From contig JAJEKV010000027.1 of the NCBI GenBank assembly GCA_021234155.1, positions 16,586,891 through 16,650,890 on the forward strand: a DNA stretch of 64,000 bases, written 5' to 3'. Source of the stretch: Isoetes taiwanensis. Its lineage: Eukaryota; Streptophyta; Lycopodiopsida; Isoetales; Isoetaceae. Below the pieces are notes generated by a model. It had not been told where the DNA came from. It saw nothing but the letters and a program-made list of their open reading frames with translations, and made no database searches. Below, piece by piece: positions 36,923-50,118 of the stretch (position 1 is the first letter of the stretch; the number at the start of each line of letters is the position of its first letter). The translations under genes and the position numbers were made by a program.

Positions 36923-37090
36923 TAATGTCTAAGAGAGACTTGAACACAAGACATACAACCCACTTGTGCACAAAGTGATGCACATCCCTATTTGTGTCTC
37001 CATAAATGTCTAAGAGAGACTTGGACACAGGAATGTGCATCACTTTGTGTCTTGTGCACAAAGTGATGCACATTCCTACTTGTCTCTCGC
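36923..37090. repeat. Direct repeats and 49-bp hairpin
   Basis: TGTCTAAGAGAGACTTG occurs twice about 80 bp apart, each followed by AAGTGATGCACAT-type text. At 37029-37077 there are perfect 21-bp inverted arms around a 7-nt loop. Confidence 0.9.
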
Positions 37091-37092
37091 AG

Positions 37093-37163
37093 GTACTAGC
37101 TTAAGGAAGGAAGGAAGAAAGGAATGAAGGTTCTTTTATCGTCCGCGGAGGCCAATCGGCCTA
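37093..37163. repeat. (GGAA)n plus CCAATCGG motif, second copy
   Basis: GGAAGGAAGGAAG-type run followed by TTTTATCGTCCGCGGAG and CCAATCGGCC. Related to 3718-3775. Confidence 0.5.
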
Positions 37164-38754
37164 AGAAACTATTTTCTTTTAAATTTGTGCCCAAATGGAT
37201 ACACATTAGACCCAACTTATGTGTGGCACATCGCTTAATTAGTTACTATTTGACAGATAAGTTGCTCCAACGTGGCCTTTAAGAATTATCTATTCAATTC
37301 AACAAGAGCTCCAAACCATACATTGCAGATGGTAGAAGCACTAAGCGTACGTTTATCATCATACGTAATATGTATAATTTGTTTATATGCTGATTGAGTC
37401 CTATATATCTGTTAATGAGATTTTTGTAGATCAGGTTATGGAGGTAATTAGCCCTGAGGTTAATTTAGTTTGATGATCATGGTTACCATCTCAAGATGCT
37501 TTTAACATTCAAAGGAAGAGATTAAAAAGGATCGTTCACTTGAGTTCTTTTAACTCTATGAAAGTCACGTTCACCTATATGAAATACCGATTCGTGGCAG
37601 CATGAGAACCTCCCTAAGAGAAGGGTTCTTATAGAGTGCACATGACATCTTTAAGTCTATTTTGGATTGCCCGATATGATCTCTTGATGATTCTATAGTA
37701 ACCTTCATATAGGAAACTCTATCAAGATCATGCTAATTTTTATGGAATGTTGTGCAAAAACTCTATGGAAGTCACATTCACCTATATGAAATGCCGATGG
37801 ATTTTCAAGTGATCTGCAAATCTTTATGAAATCTAATGATAAGCAATCCATTGTATAATCCTCAACCTAGATATATTTAAATTCATATAGGCCCTACATA
37901 GTACAACAACTTGTATATCTCTAATATATAATTGTAATATGGAGGATTAGGGGGCAGCTTAGGGGCACGTGATATTGTTATTTTTTTTGCTTAGAGTTGG
38001 ACAGGTGTAAAGTTCTAAAATACTAAGTGAGGGAGTGAATGTCTCAGAACTTGACAGCTGGGAGTAATGGCATTCTTTGGAAACTTCTAGAAGGATCGGG
38101 TTTGAAGTCTGGCGGAGGTTCCGGAAGGAGCTAAGGCTGTTCCTGAAGGAACTGGGGCCGTTGTCCGAGAAGCTTCTGGAAGGGCCAGCATAGTATAAAA
38201 GAACGAGCGTGGAGAAGTCTGAACCTAGATTGATGGGATAGGAAAATTGTGAACGGAGCAAACGTGAGTGGTTTGGTGCAGAGGTTGGGTTGGAGAAGTC
38301 TGTCGGATTTGAGCGCGGAGTAACTGAAGTTTTTGTTGTTTGTGGGCATCAGGTAATTGTGTGTGTTCTGAGAAAGCGTGTGCTGCCGTTTAATCCGGAG
38401 ACTCAGATCTTGGATGAGCGGTTGATTTCATCCGCTTGCATTTTCTCTGCTCCTTTTCTGGGTTTTTTTTTTCGATTCGTGCTTATGAGATACTCTTCTA
38501 CACTGCGCCCATCAGGCCAGATTCCAGAGACAGAGGAATTGTAGAGGAGTCTGTACCTATTAGTTCTAAGATTTGCAATCCTACATTCAGCACTCGAAAA
38601 ACTGATAAAATAATTTAATGTAATGTTCTGTTCGATTTTGTTTGCTACGACCATAAAATAATTTAACGTTTTGTTCGGTTTGATCTGTTTGAAGATACAG
38701 TTATGCATGTGCTTAAGCGCTTGGTCTGAGTGCATTGTTTTCCTGTTCAAAGGC
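37164..38754. other. Flank of the full-length gypsy element
   Basis: No supported gene. GC content rises around 38100-38420, with several short opposing ORFs but no recognisable domain. It may be the 5' end of a disrupted transcription unit. Confidence 0.3.
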
Positions 38755-40386
38755 TGTGGCTCCCTCGCTAAACATCGGCGGTAGCCGTATTCCGCAGGAA
38801 TCCCCATCCCCGCTCCCGAACCGCATGGGCCCTCCGTCTGCCCCGCACTCTGAGGTGACTCTTAGTGCGGGGAGGGAACACGAAGGTGTCTTGCGCGCCC
38901 TTCCCCTATGGGCTCCTATAACAGCGGAAGCGATAACAAGTCAGAACTAGCATAAAACATATACAAATACTACCTCGGAGGGTAGTGCATCGCACATAAA
39001 CCAATGCAAAGATGATAATCACAAGCCATAAAACAGGAGAGCTCCTACCCCCTCGGACTTCGTATGGAGGGTGGCCCGTAGGCTAGGCCTCAAGATAGAG
39101 CAGACCGAGTCATGGCAATGGCGAGGGCTGGCATAGAACAATGGCTAGGGTTGACCACTCCATCCGCCCCTCCTGTGCATACTTTGCAGATGGGCTAGAT
39201 CAGGCTCTGACAGGACTCTAGCCTTCCGGATACGCAATCCCATGGCATCACCCATCGGGACTACTCCAGGTTGCATCTCCCTGGTCCGATGAGGCAGGAA
39301 GGGTTGCATCTCCCCTTCCCAGGGTCTAGAGGTGCCGGTAGGCTAGAGAATCGCGGGCGACACACGATTCGTTACCCGACCCAACCCCCCAAAGCGAGCC
39401 AAGCCATCACTTGCGGCTCTCGAGGCAGGGCAACACCATTGCCCCGGGAGGTGTCCGGACCCATGCTCGCCCACACGGCGTGACCCACCATAAGCCTAGC
39501 CCACTATGGGATCCCCGAAGCCCCCACTCGGCAGGGATCCTCCCTCCACTTTCCCTCTAGCCCCGTTATCTGGTGCTGAGTCATATCATAGCCTCAATAG
39601 CCTGGTGGGCTCCTATGCACAGGCCGCAACTAATAGGAACTAAGGGATCTACTCTAGGAACATACTACATATGGCCCTAGGTCTCTACCCCCCTTCCCAA
39701 TACAAGAGGAGCAAACATGATCAACCATCAACATATAATCATCACATCATGAGAATAATCATAAGAAGAACATCTTAACCTAATCATACAACTATCTAAT
39801 AGTTAGGGTTCCTTGATTAGGGTTCAAGATGTTGAATATGGGTTCTAGGATGGCTCTACTCTAGATACAAAATACTAGCACACCTGGAATGCTAATTCCA
39901 GATGAGCTATCACAACTACTACCCTACATACCTGCTCCTGATGCTCTCCCTCCGGATCCCAAGCCTCCATAGTGGTCGACTCACAAAGCTCCTGTTCCTC
40001 CTCCAAGAATGGGTCTACCCTGCTGGGGCTGCTGCACCAGCCTATGCCACAACGAACGATGTTCGAAACGGGGTTTCGAACAAGTAGGTGAGTCTCTGGG
40101 TGCTAGGGCTGGAAAGAGGTCTAGGGTTAGGGTTTATGCCTATATAAGTTAGGTCCACCTAGGATGCCACGTGGCACCAATCGGGTGAGTCCTGTGTGGC
40201 GGTGCCCCAATAGGTTAAGGCCACATGGATAATGGCTTAACCTATGGTTGGCTAAGTTATGAGAATGACTTGGCCATGCCCCCTAGTGCCACCCTTATGG
40301 TATACAAGGCTATGAATGATAGACTTGTATAGTGATTTTATCCGGAATATACGTATTTATAAGCGTATATTCCCTGGACCGTCACA
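38755..40386 (-). repeat. 3' LTR of the chromovirus
   Basis: 1632 bp, TG...CA. Matches 50119-51745 along its whole length with many small indels. It contains the R-like block (39140-39215, inverse orientation) shared with the LTRs at 3.3-4.7 and 53.9-55.5 kb. Confidence 0.9.
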
Positions 40387-40398
40387 TTCTCCCCTTAG
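40387..40398 (-). other. Polypurine tract
   Basis: Minus strand CCTAAGGGGAGAA directly precedes the 3' LTR. It is the primer site for plus-strand DNA synthesis. Confidence 0.8.
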
Positions 40399-41234
40399 GA
40401 CAATCTTTGTCCTCGGCATTGCGCTAAGGTGACGAACCTACCTTATACCTGCAACAAAACAACATGTCATAACCTTTAATTTAGCTTAGCAATCAAGTTT
40501 TATTAGTTCAAGTCAAAATTTTAGGCTATATTTGTACTTATACAAAATTATATAGCCTTAACACCGTTATTTCTTATAATAATTCAAACTACTATTATAA
40601 GAGTTATTAGGGTTCATAATCTAATTATGGCTCCCCTATCTTCTAAATAGCAGCGCTCCTCGTTGAAGTCCTCCTTCTACTTGCCTGCAAAAGGAGCACA
40701 TTACGTTAGTTTAGTTAATAATTTGTGGTTTTAGGGGACCACCCCCTTACCTCCTTGAGCGAACCTCTTGGCTCAAGGTTGTCCTACCTTGCCCAAGATC
40801 ATGGCCCTTTCGGTTTGAGCTTAGGGATCATTTAAGATGTTCCCATCATTGCCCATGATCGAGTGCTACCTTGTACCACGATCCCCACGGATCGAGTACA
40901 CCCGATTACATCATGCCCGGGGTTTCAGCTAGGGAGCGTCTCCGCGATCCCATCATCGCCATGATCGCTTAAGCTTCACCATGACCCTCCTACGGCCCGG
41001 TGTGCGTTATCCGCATCGTGGCATAGAGATCATCCGATCGATGTCCCATCATCGCCCACTATGCCTCATTCCTCACTCACATGACCCTAATGGTCATGCG
41101 CACCTATTGGTGCGTGTGGCCTAGAGAATGCCCTAAAGGCGTATCCCATCATCGCCCACGATCCAAGGTTACGGCACATGCACCCTCCTAACTAGAATGC
41201 ATGCGCCGGGCTCAAAGCTAACTAACAACATACT

Positions 41235-44200
41235 AGCTAACCACGGCAAAGTCGAGTCGACCAAGTCGGGAGCGACTTCGCCCATGAAACTCCTTCATAA
41301 ACTCGGGTATTGCTTCTCCAAATCCTGCTTCCAATACCCACGCGCGCATCTTCCACGGGTAAGTGCTTCCACTTAACCAGGTATTGGAGGAACTGAGACC
41401 TCCTAGTCTTCTTGAATGACTTATCAAGAAGTAACTCAGGCACTATTTCTACTTGCTCCTCCGTCATTTCCAACAAGGTTGGAGTATCCAAAACCTCCTC
41501 AGGGTTAGGATTGTGCCTTTTTAATAAACTTACGTGGAAGACCTTGTGGACCTTAAGATGGGCTGGAAGATCCAACTTATAGGCTTGAGAGCCCACTCTC
41601 TCTAAAATCTTGAACGGCCCAGCCCACCTAGGGGCAAGCTTCTTCACAGCTCCCAATCCGCAGCTTGGCTTGCTTCACCTTGATCTTCAACCAAACGGTA
41701 TCTCCCACCTTAAACTCCCTTACGGTCCTATGCTTGTCGGCTACACTCTTCTGCCGACTTCTTGCTGCCAATAAATAACCCCTTACTTCCTCTACTAGTT
41801 GCTGCATATCCCCTAACATCTGTTGGGACACTTCTACCTTGGACCACGAGTTGTGCCGGTGTCCGGGGTTAAGCAGCGGTAGCCGTGGTTCACCATGAAA
41901 GGCGACATCGAGATGACTCACCTTGGCTTGTTGTTGGCGAATTCCACCAAGTGAATGTACTCATCCCACTTGGACTGCTTGTTCCACACATAGCTTGAAG
42001 CATGTCTTCAATGATCCGATTGGTCCTTTCCGTCGGCCATCGTTTTGAGGATGATACGCCCGTACTCATGGAGAGCTTAATGCGGATGGTGCTAAAGAGA
42101 TCACCGCCAAAGGCACTCATGAACTTAGAATCTCTATCGGATATTATCTCCCGGCATGCCATGGAGTCTAAAAAATCTCCCTTACAAATAACTTGGCGTG
42201 TCTAATGCGGTGTCTGTAGTCTTGCAAGGCCGCGAAATGTGCCATCTTAGATAACTTATCTCGACAACCATCAATGCATCCTTGCCTCGAAGAGTTCTAG
42301 GGAGTCTGTGATGAAATCCATGCTTATGACCTCCCACTTTGCATTTGGCACCCCAATGGCTCTAAAGCACCGGAATCGCGGTTGCTCCGCCTTGGTGCAC
42401 TGCGACATAGCGGCAATCCCGAATATATGCAGCTATCGCCTCTTCATTCCTGGCGAAGTAACTACTTGAATCTTGAAATAGGTCTTCATGAAGCCCGCAT
42501 GCCCGCTATTGGGCTGTTATGTGTGTCATGAAGAATTAACTTCCTTACCCACGAAGATTCGGGCACACACAACTTATGCTTGTGGTACAACGGGTTGCCT
42601 TCCTTTTTAAAATGCTTGAAGGTTTCCCGCTCCTTATGCGATTACGGCTTCCTTGGAGAGGCTTTCCACACCTCCTTGAAGTCCACATCGGTTGGCAAGG
42701 ACTCCTCAATCTTCTTGCCAAACTCACTTTCGAAAGAGTGGAAATCGCATTACAATCGTCCTTGTGCGAAATGGCCTCCTAGAGGGGGCATCTGCTACAA
42801 CATTAAGCTTACCGGGCTTATATATAATATCAAAATCATTACTCCTCAAGGAATTCCATCCACCTCCTTTGCCTTAAGTTGAGGTGGCTGGGTGAAAAAT
42901 CTTGAAGGCTCGGTGATCGGTATCTAAGCTGGCTTCCTTCCCGACAAATAATGCCTCCATATCCTCAATGCCACGACAATGGCTAGGGAGCTCGATCATG
43001 GGTTGGGTAGCGTTGCTTTCGGCGTCGTTCATCTTCTTTGAGTCGTGGCGACTACCCTTCCTTCTTGCATCAAGGCTGCCCTTTGTTGCTATCTTGCTTG
43101 CATCTGTTGCTATCAACTTATCCTTACTGGGATCCGGAGAACAAGCAGGTGCTGTTGTTAAAACCTCTTTAAGCTTCTCAAAAGAAGCTTGGACTTTCTC
43201 TAACCAATGGCTAGCCCAATCCTTAATCTTCTTGGCCTTAGTGAGGGTCGGCGGAGGGGGGCGCCCACTTAGCAAAGTCCTTCCACGAACTTTACGTAGT
43301 ATCCCGCCAATCCGAGAAAGCTTCTTACTTCGCCACATTCCTTGGAGCTGGCCAATCAACTATTGCCTCAATCTTAGATGGATCGTGGAGATTCCCTCGG
43401 ATGTTACTACATGCCCCAAGTACTCCACCCGGCTGTTGCAAAGTGGCACCCAGGGAGCTTCCCATACAACCGATGGCGTCTCAACTTCTCCAACACTTTC
43501 ACGAGATCGCGACAATGCTCTTCAAAGGGACTTCTTTGTAGATTAGGATGTCGTCCGAAGAAGACAATAACAAACTCATCAAGAAGTCTCAAGATATCGT
43601 TCATGAGGCATAAACGTTAGCGGGGCGTTCGACAATCAAAGGGCATTCTTGTAAACTCAAAATGACCATCTGCGCGTTAAAGGCGGTCTTATGGATGTCC
43701 TCTTCCTTTATTCTTATCGATGGTATCCTGATCTTAAATCAATCTTAGAGAATACCTTTGCTCCTTGTAGCTGATCCATTAGGTCATCCGCCCTTGGTAA
43801 TGCATACTTATTCTTTATCGTGCGCTTATTAAAATTTGGCGATAGTCTATCTGCATTCTTAAGCTTCCATCTTTCTTCTTGACAAAGAGTATAGGTGCTC
43901 GAAAGGAACACACTTGCTCTTATAAATCAAGCTTCGAGCAATTCCTGCGGTTGTTTCTTGAGCTCGATCAATTCGGAATGCTCATTCTATATGGCCTTCT
44001 TGGTAGGCCATCCGGGAGCCAATGTGATCTCACATTCCACACCCTATAAAAGGGTGGCGTTTGCCGGATTTCATCAGGGAAATACATCCACTGAATTCGA
44101 AATAAGCCTTGCTATCTGCACTTTTTTAGCAGGTGATTTCCCTTTGTGTCACTTCCATCACCTTTTTTTGGCTCAAGCGATTCCATCCTCAAGATGTAAT

Positions 44201-44620
44201 CCACCTTATTCCTTTCTATATACTTCCTTAGGCTGCTTCAAAAAATACCTTTGCATAGGGATTCTAGCTTCTTACCTTTCACTATCAACTTGTTGCCGTC
44301 CGGTGCCGTCATGGTGACTTCATTCGGTCACAATCAATTCTTGGCTTTAGGCGGCTTCAAAAATTCCATTCCCACAATAAGATCATACCTTCCAATATCC
44401 ATGACTTACGCTCCCATCGGCCACTTGGCCCCACTAAGGTCTATGTCAAAGGTGATCCTCCTCCCCTTAGTGTCTTAGAATGGCGCCGGTTTAGCCATAA
44501 CTCTTGGCCTTGGCTTAGACTTCAATACCTTATTCTTCATTAGAGCAGCCAATCTAGGAGATGCAAAATTATGAGAGCTACACGTATCTATGAGGGACTA
44601 CATAAGGATTACTATCTATG
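41235..44620 (-). pseudogene. Chromovirus pol: protease, RT, RNase H, integrase, chromodomain
   Basis: Minus-strand segments in changing frames. Protease is near 44570 (DTCSSHNFASPRLAAL, with Cys in place of the active-site Gly). RT is at about 43910-43400 ([42 protein letters not shown] with the second catalytic Asp pair scrambled). RNase H is at about 43170-42880 (LIATDASK, TDHRAFKI). Integrase is at about 42560-41660 (EIISDRDSKFMSAF, ERTNRIIEDML, FKVGDTVWLKIK, WAGPFKILERVG). The chromodomain is at about 41480-41290 (EIVPELLLDKSFKKTRRSQF, YLVKWKHLPVEDA). At least a dozen indels break the frame; some may be consensus error. Chromodomains of such integrases bind methylated histone tails and steer integration (family knowledge). 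Confidence 0.85.
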
Positions 44621-44691
44621 ATCCCATCGGCAGCGATGGCGGTTGACTGATTCTCTATCTCATCGACTCAATGTTTGCACATATGTGACAC

Positions 44692-47600
44692 TCACCATCT
44701 ATGAAGTCGTGGCCCTCCTGGCTGGTCATCGTCCTCGTCGTCGCTTACGTTGGGGAGTCCCAATCCAAGAGTTACGCCAAAAGGCATTTGCATGACGAAT
44801 GGACAATCATGTGTCCGGTGCCACGGCTGGAAGCACACGAAAGCATAACTTCTTCTCAATGCATTCTGTCTCTTTTCCTTGGCCCGTCTAGGAGGCGGCT
44901 TAAGAGCACTTCCCCACGATGCGTTACGTGGCTTCACGGTCCCCAAAAGCTTTGCTCTTATCCTTACCTTCTTCTTGACTCCCACGATGGTGTAGCTGCT
45001 GATTGCTTACCACGATATTGTCCACGATCTTGCCACGAACTCTTACCCACGAAGGTTGGCCTTCTCTGGCTGGAGTTCTTTGGTGCCTCCTCAAACTTAT
45101 AGCTTTATCTTGGCCTCTGCAAGCCCGACCTTGGGTTGATTGCTCTAACAAACCTCTTGATATTGCTGTTCAACCCCTCAATATAGGTGTCCCTTTGCTT
45201 GCCTTTACGATACTCGGGGACATGAAGTCTAAGTCTCATGAATTCTTGGTATATACTTAGCCAGCGATAAGCTACCACGATTCAACTGTAAAAACTGGCG
45301 GATCATCTACTAGTATGGGACCTTGGTACATAGTGCTTCGGAAAGCCTTGCTAAAGTCTTAAATCTGCAATTGTTCCTCTTGACTTGTTAGACTTAGCAT
45401 ATCCCTTCCACGGATCCTTGCCGGTCCAATGAGGTTAGGCTGTAGCAACTTTCCCTATGTCCTTGTCTTTCATCCGTAAGAGTTACCAAATTCTTCCATT
45501 TCATCAAGCCATGCTTCACCTCCATGCCGGATCTGTCTTTCCACGAGGCTGGCCGAGCTTCCTTGTCTTCCATACATTGCTCATAGCACTATCCACCTTT
45601 TACGGTAATCATCATCTTTCTTGCCCTTTTCCTTGCCTTAGGTGTGCGAGTCCTTTGTCGAGACTAGAGCTGTCCTCCTTTGGAAGAACTATCCAGATGG
45701 TTGGAGCTAGATGATGATGGGCTCCTGGTTCTCCTCTTCCTTCTTCTATCCACGGCGTTCCCCAGTTTGCCCTCCCCTTCTGGCGAGGGACTTACGTCAC
45801 CACCGGGAAAACAAGGTGGAGGTGGGTGACCATCCTCTTGTGCATTCATGAGAGGTGTCGCCCGATTGATGAGATGTTGCATCACGGTTCCTCATCTGCA
45901 CCAACCTTGCATTGATTGCCTCTGGTGACATATCACCTGCTCAAGATCTTCTTGTTCTCGCCAAACAAGTTCCTTGGGACCCAATTGCGTGGTGGTCTTG
46001 GTCACGAGATCACGCACTTGAGTTCCTTCTTTGCAAGGATTGATCATTAATACATGTTATTAGGTTGAGGCAGCGATCATTTTTGCTTACAACTAATTGT
46101 TGTTAGGTACAAAAGAAATCATATGAAATTTTCATTTATAAGTCAAAATCATGGTAATACATTAATTAGTATATATGGGTACACTTAATGAACTACATGA
46201 TAATACTTAAAGGGAGTTACAATGTATTTTAATTAACTTAGGACCCCAATTCTTCCATCAGCGATGTCGCTTGAAAAAGTCCTTGATTTTCTTGAATCAC
46301 GTACCCTTGCCCATATTACTGCGGGATTCTGGCCATGATCCTCCCTCCAATGCCCTTGCTACGTGGTCTTTGGGAGTTACAGTGCGATTTGCGCTACTCT
46401 TTGACAAGTGCGCATCCACGAGGTGCCCCCTTGCGAAGTCGAGAGCATGAAGTGCTACTGATCTCTTGAAGAGGATAACATGGTCTACTTTCACATCTAT
46501 TCTGCATCTTGACCAAAGCCGAAAGTGCTATAAGGAGTGCTCTGGACTCTTCCCCTCTTGGGCTGAATTCTTTATGGAAAACTATCATCGCCCGGCTAAG
46601 AGCGGAAGATAGTACACGAGTGACTTGCCCTTGGTTCCGCCCGGTGCCCGTACCTTTTCTCCCGGTTGCCCCGCGAGAAGATGTCCAATGCCATAAGATC
46701 CTCATGGTCTCTCCACATAGTAGTTGCACTCTCAAATTGATCTTTTGCTCTGAGCTTCTCAGCGTACTCATGGGCCTTGGCGGTGCTTGGCTTGGGCCCC
46801 TTCCGGCTTGTACAATGCTGCTTTGGATTTCACGAAATTCTTCTTACGGAATGATGGGTTCTTGTTGGCGATACATCGCCTTATCGTTGGTATGCACGGA
46901 TGTCCGACATGGTTTCCCCGCATAGGAATGTCGGCTCAGCTACTTCCCTTGGTATCTCTGGTAGGAGTAGTCGATGAAGTCGCTACCACGTTTCTGTGCA
47001 ATTAGGCCTAGGAGCTTCGTCTATCACGAGGTTTTCCTCTTGGCAATAGGGGAGGTTGAGAATGTCGGTTGGCGAATATGTATTCCTGCGCCATCGGCGA
47101 TTCTTGGGGTAAGGCCGTGATGCCCATTGGTGGCTCAAAATCTGCCTTAGAACTTCTTGTTGCCGAGCTATCTCGCCTCTCCATCCTTCTTGCCTCCCTC
47201 ATCTCCCGGCTTGGGTTCTCTTCCTCTTCCATCTTAGTAATCACCTTTCGATTTACCCAGCGTAGGTGCTTCGATGTGGAACCGTAGTGTTAGGTATGCT
47301 AAGATGCGGATCTCTGGATGCTTATCATCTTTTCTTTCGGTGTCGAGAGGTGCCAAATCAAGGGTTGGATTGGCCGGCTCCCCTGGTTGGTTAAGCGCCC
47401 TATCTTGCATGAACAATGCTAAGGCTGCTTTGGCTTGAGAGGTACCTATGCCTATGATGCTTCTACGGGTCATGTAGTGCGGCATGTTTACGGTTCTATC
47501 CATAACTTGCTCTTACCCACGGATCCCCACCTATGGCTTGAGCAAGGGAATCTAGAAAACCCATTTCCCTCCCCTAGGTGGCAAGCTAACTTCCCGGGTA

Positions 47601-49545
47601 AGACCTGCTGATCATATTGACAAATGATGTCGGTGTAGTATGGGGTTCTAGTCAGTGGCATGGAGATCAAAGAGATAATCAAAAACATGGAAGACTTGTT
47701 GGGGGGACAATCCGAATGTGATTGGTCTCGTATTATACCATCGACAAAGCTTGAGGCGCCATTGAGCAGGAATAGCTATGGAAAATGGCTGATGGAAATG
47801 AGCAAAAGCCAAAGAAATCGCCAAAGGGGCTGAGAAACAACTCTAATGGAAAAAAAATGACAAATGAGGGTCCCTTTTATAGACTAGGGGTGCCTCGGGT
47901 TTTAGATGCACAAAAGGTTCTTGATGGGGAAGACTCCAAATCTATGGCCACAGGTGTCCAAATGAGCTACCATGAAGTGCAATTCTAAACAAAGCAAAGC
48001 AAAAAGCGCTACATGGCGGTTTGTTGGGTCAAAATTGGTCGATTAGGCGAAAAATTGGCGAAATCGGGTCGGGCCTTGAAAACACCTCTGCGTCGTGGCG
48101 GTCTGGCTGGCGGTGTGACCCGATTTGGGTCTATTCTAAACTTCTTTGTATATTTTTAAAAAATTCAAATTGCTAGGATGACTATTTGGGCCGATTCTAA
48201 TCTAACTAGGGATTTTTCTTACATGATTTAGACCTTAAATTGATAATATTTGGCCGAAACCCGGATTGAGGCCTTGAAACACCTCTAGCGTCGTGAGCCG
48301 GTAGTGCAACGGTGTGACCCGATTTGGGGGGTCGCTCGAACTACTATTTTATCTAATGCTTTGGGGAAGATTTGTCTACTAAATTGCAAAACAAAGTTTT
48401 ATATTTATGGGAAACTTAATAATTACATTTGTTTGAACCAAAATGCATCCTCAAGGATATTCCTTGCGGATCACGCGGCATAAGTGTACATCCTTGGGCA
48501 TTAGAGTCACCCTCTTGGCGTGGATGTAGCGCAGAGGTTGCCTTCCTCAAACAAGCTGGGTGAGCTTCGGCCTCGGCTGACTACTTGCGACACCCCGTTG
48601 TGGCGGCGTCACCACAGTAGTGGGTGGCGAACTCCTCATCACCTCATGCATGAGTGGCTCAAAGGTGCCTTCCTAATCGGGAGATTAGTGCCTTTGTTGA
48701 AAGTGTCTAATCTCCGGGAAGAACCGCTGGGGTGTCTGGGAGTTAGGCCCATGGTGGACCTTACTTTCGGCTTCTCGGTATGGCGGCGGCGGCAGGCTGG
48801 TTCTTGGGCGGCCGGCCTCCCTCCGCGGTCCATTTGGATGTTTTCTTGGCGGTACCAATCGTTATACCTCGTCCACCGACGAAGGTATTCTTGGTATGCC
48901 TTGAGGCGGCGCCGGTAGAGGCGGTCCTCCTTCAAGGCGAAGGCCCGCTCGCCCGCCTTCTGCTTCTTTGCCACCTTAGGTGGCTTGGGCCACTCTGGGT
49001 AAGGTGGTCTTGGGTCCGCCCCTTGCCCCTGCTCATCTTCTTCCTCCTCCTCTCCTTCCACCTGCTCCTCCTCGGCGGGAGGCTCCTCTATCACGACGGT
49101 TCGGCGGGGACCGTCGTTCTTCTCTTAGTCCTCCGCTCTTCCCGCCCGCAGCTCCTCCTCGCGTTCCCTCTTCCTCCTTGCGGCCCTCTCTTGAGGCCAC
49201 TCATGACCTTCTCCTTACCTTTCTTCTTTGGGGCCGAAGGCCAAAGCCGTCCACCTGGCTGTTGGACTGCTCCTCCTCCTGCTCCTCCCGCCCGGTGTGC
49301 GTGGCCCCGAAGTGGCGAGGTCGTCGGTTCTTTGTGTTCCTGCCGGGCCGAAGGGCTGCTCTCGGCATCGTGGTGCGACTTCGTCGGCTGCTGCTGCTTC
49401 TGGCGGTAGGGGAAGCTCCTCTTCTCCCTTCTTGGGCGTAGGTGCTCACGGTATCTTCTTCACATGCATGCCCTGCTGCTTGCTGCGCCATGGAGAGGGG
49501 TAGGCCTAGGGCCGATCTTCCTATAGGTTTGCTTGGTTCGAGCCA
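44692..49545 (-). pseudogene. Chromovirus gag with histone H3-like N-terminus
   Basis: The frame starts at ATG 49543-49545 with MARTKQTYRKIGPRPTPLHG. Eight of nine positions after the Met equal the H3 tail (ARTKQT-x-RK; the ninth is Tyr instead of Ala). After a frameshift near 49465 the protein continues basic and Ser/Arg-rich (to about 49200), then acidic Glu-rich (about 49090-49010). A further Arg/Ser-rich part follows at about 45700. A degenerate zinc knuckle (CFQPWHRTHDCP) lies near 44820. The leader between PBS and ATG is about 560 nt and contains TTTAAATAT about 95 nt before the ATG and a CT-rich stretch, which looks like a host-type promoter and 5' UTR. An in-frame upstream ATG at 49672 exists. 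The gag role is capsid formation (family knowledge). Confidence 0.7.
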
Positions 49546-50102
49546 TATTTAGCGGTCTAGAAAGCAGTGGGGATAGGCTGGTCAAGAGAGAGGTAGAGGA
49601 AAGTTTGGAGGGAAAAATGAGGTGTCGAGAGATATTTAAAGAGGAGGGTCCACGAGAATATTCTCCTACCATAATTACCCTATTTATTAGCCCCCCTTAT
49701 TAATTACAAGATATTTAGTGCTTATTTAATTTATTAATATATATGTTAAATCCATATTAATTGATATTATACTTGAATTTCAATTTTTTTTTCTAATGGT
49801 TGAAGTGCAATCTATGAATTTCAGCCATTTTTCACAGGGTCTCCGATTGGCATGATTCTTGACCCATTTTAGGTGAAATTTGATGCAGATGCATGATTTT
49901 CACTCAAATTTACTAGAAGGTGCGTTTGACTCACTCAAACCTTCGTCTAACACCTAACCTAAGTCGACCCACTACCTAGGAAAATTTTTTTTTTTTTCCC
50001 ATTTTTGGCGGTTCGATGGTGGAAATGTTTATTTCACACCCTATAGGCCTGTTAGACTACTTCATGGTTATGGTCAGTGCTAGTTCTTGGTCAACCAAGA
50101 AC

Positions 50103-50117
50103 ATTGCTCTGATACCA
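50103..50117 (-). other. Primer-binding site (initiator tRNA-Met)
   Basis: Minus strand TGGTATCAGAGCAAT one base inside the 5' LTR. Same tRNA as used by both TRIMs. Confidence 0.85.
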
Positions 50118-50118
50118 T

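Noticed and set aside
48780-49441. Leu/Pro-rich plus-strand ORFs of about 150-210 aa
   Set aside because: They are antisense to the acidic and Arg-rich gag segments.
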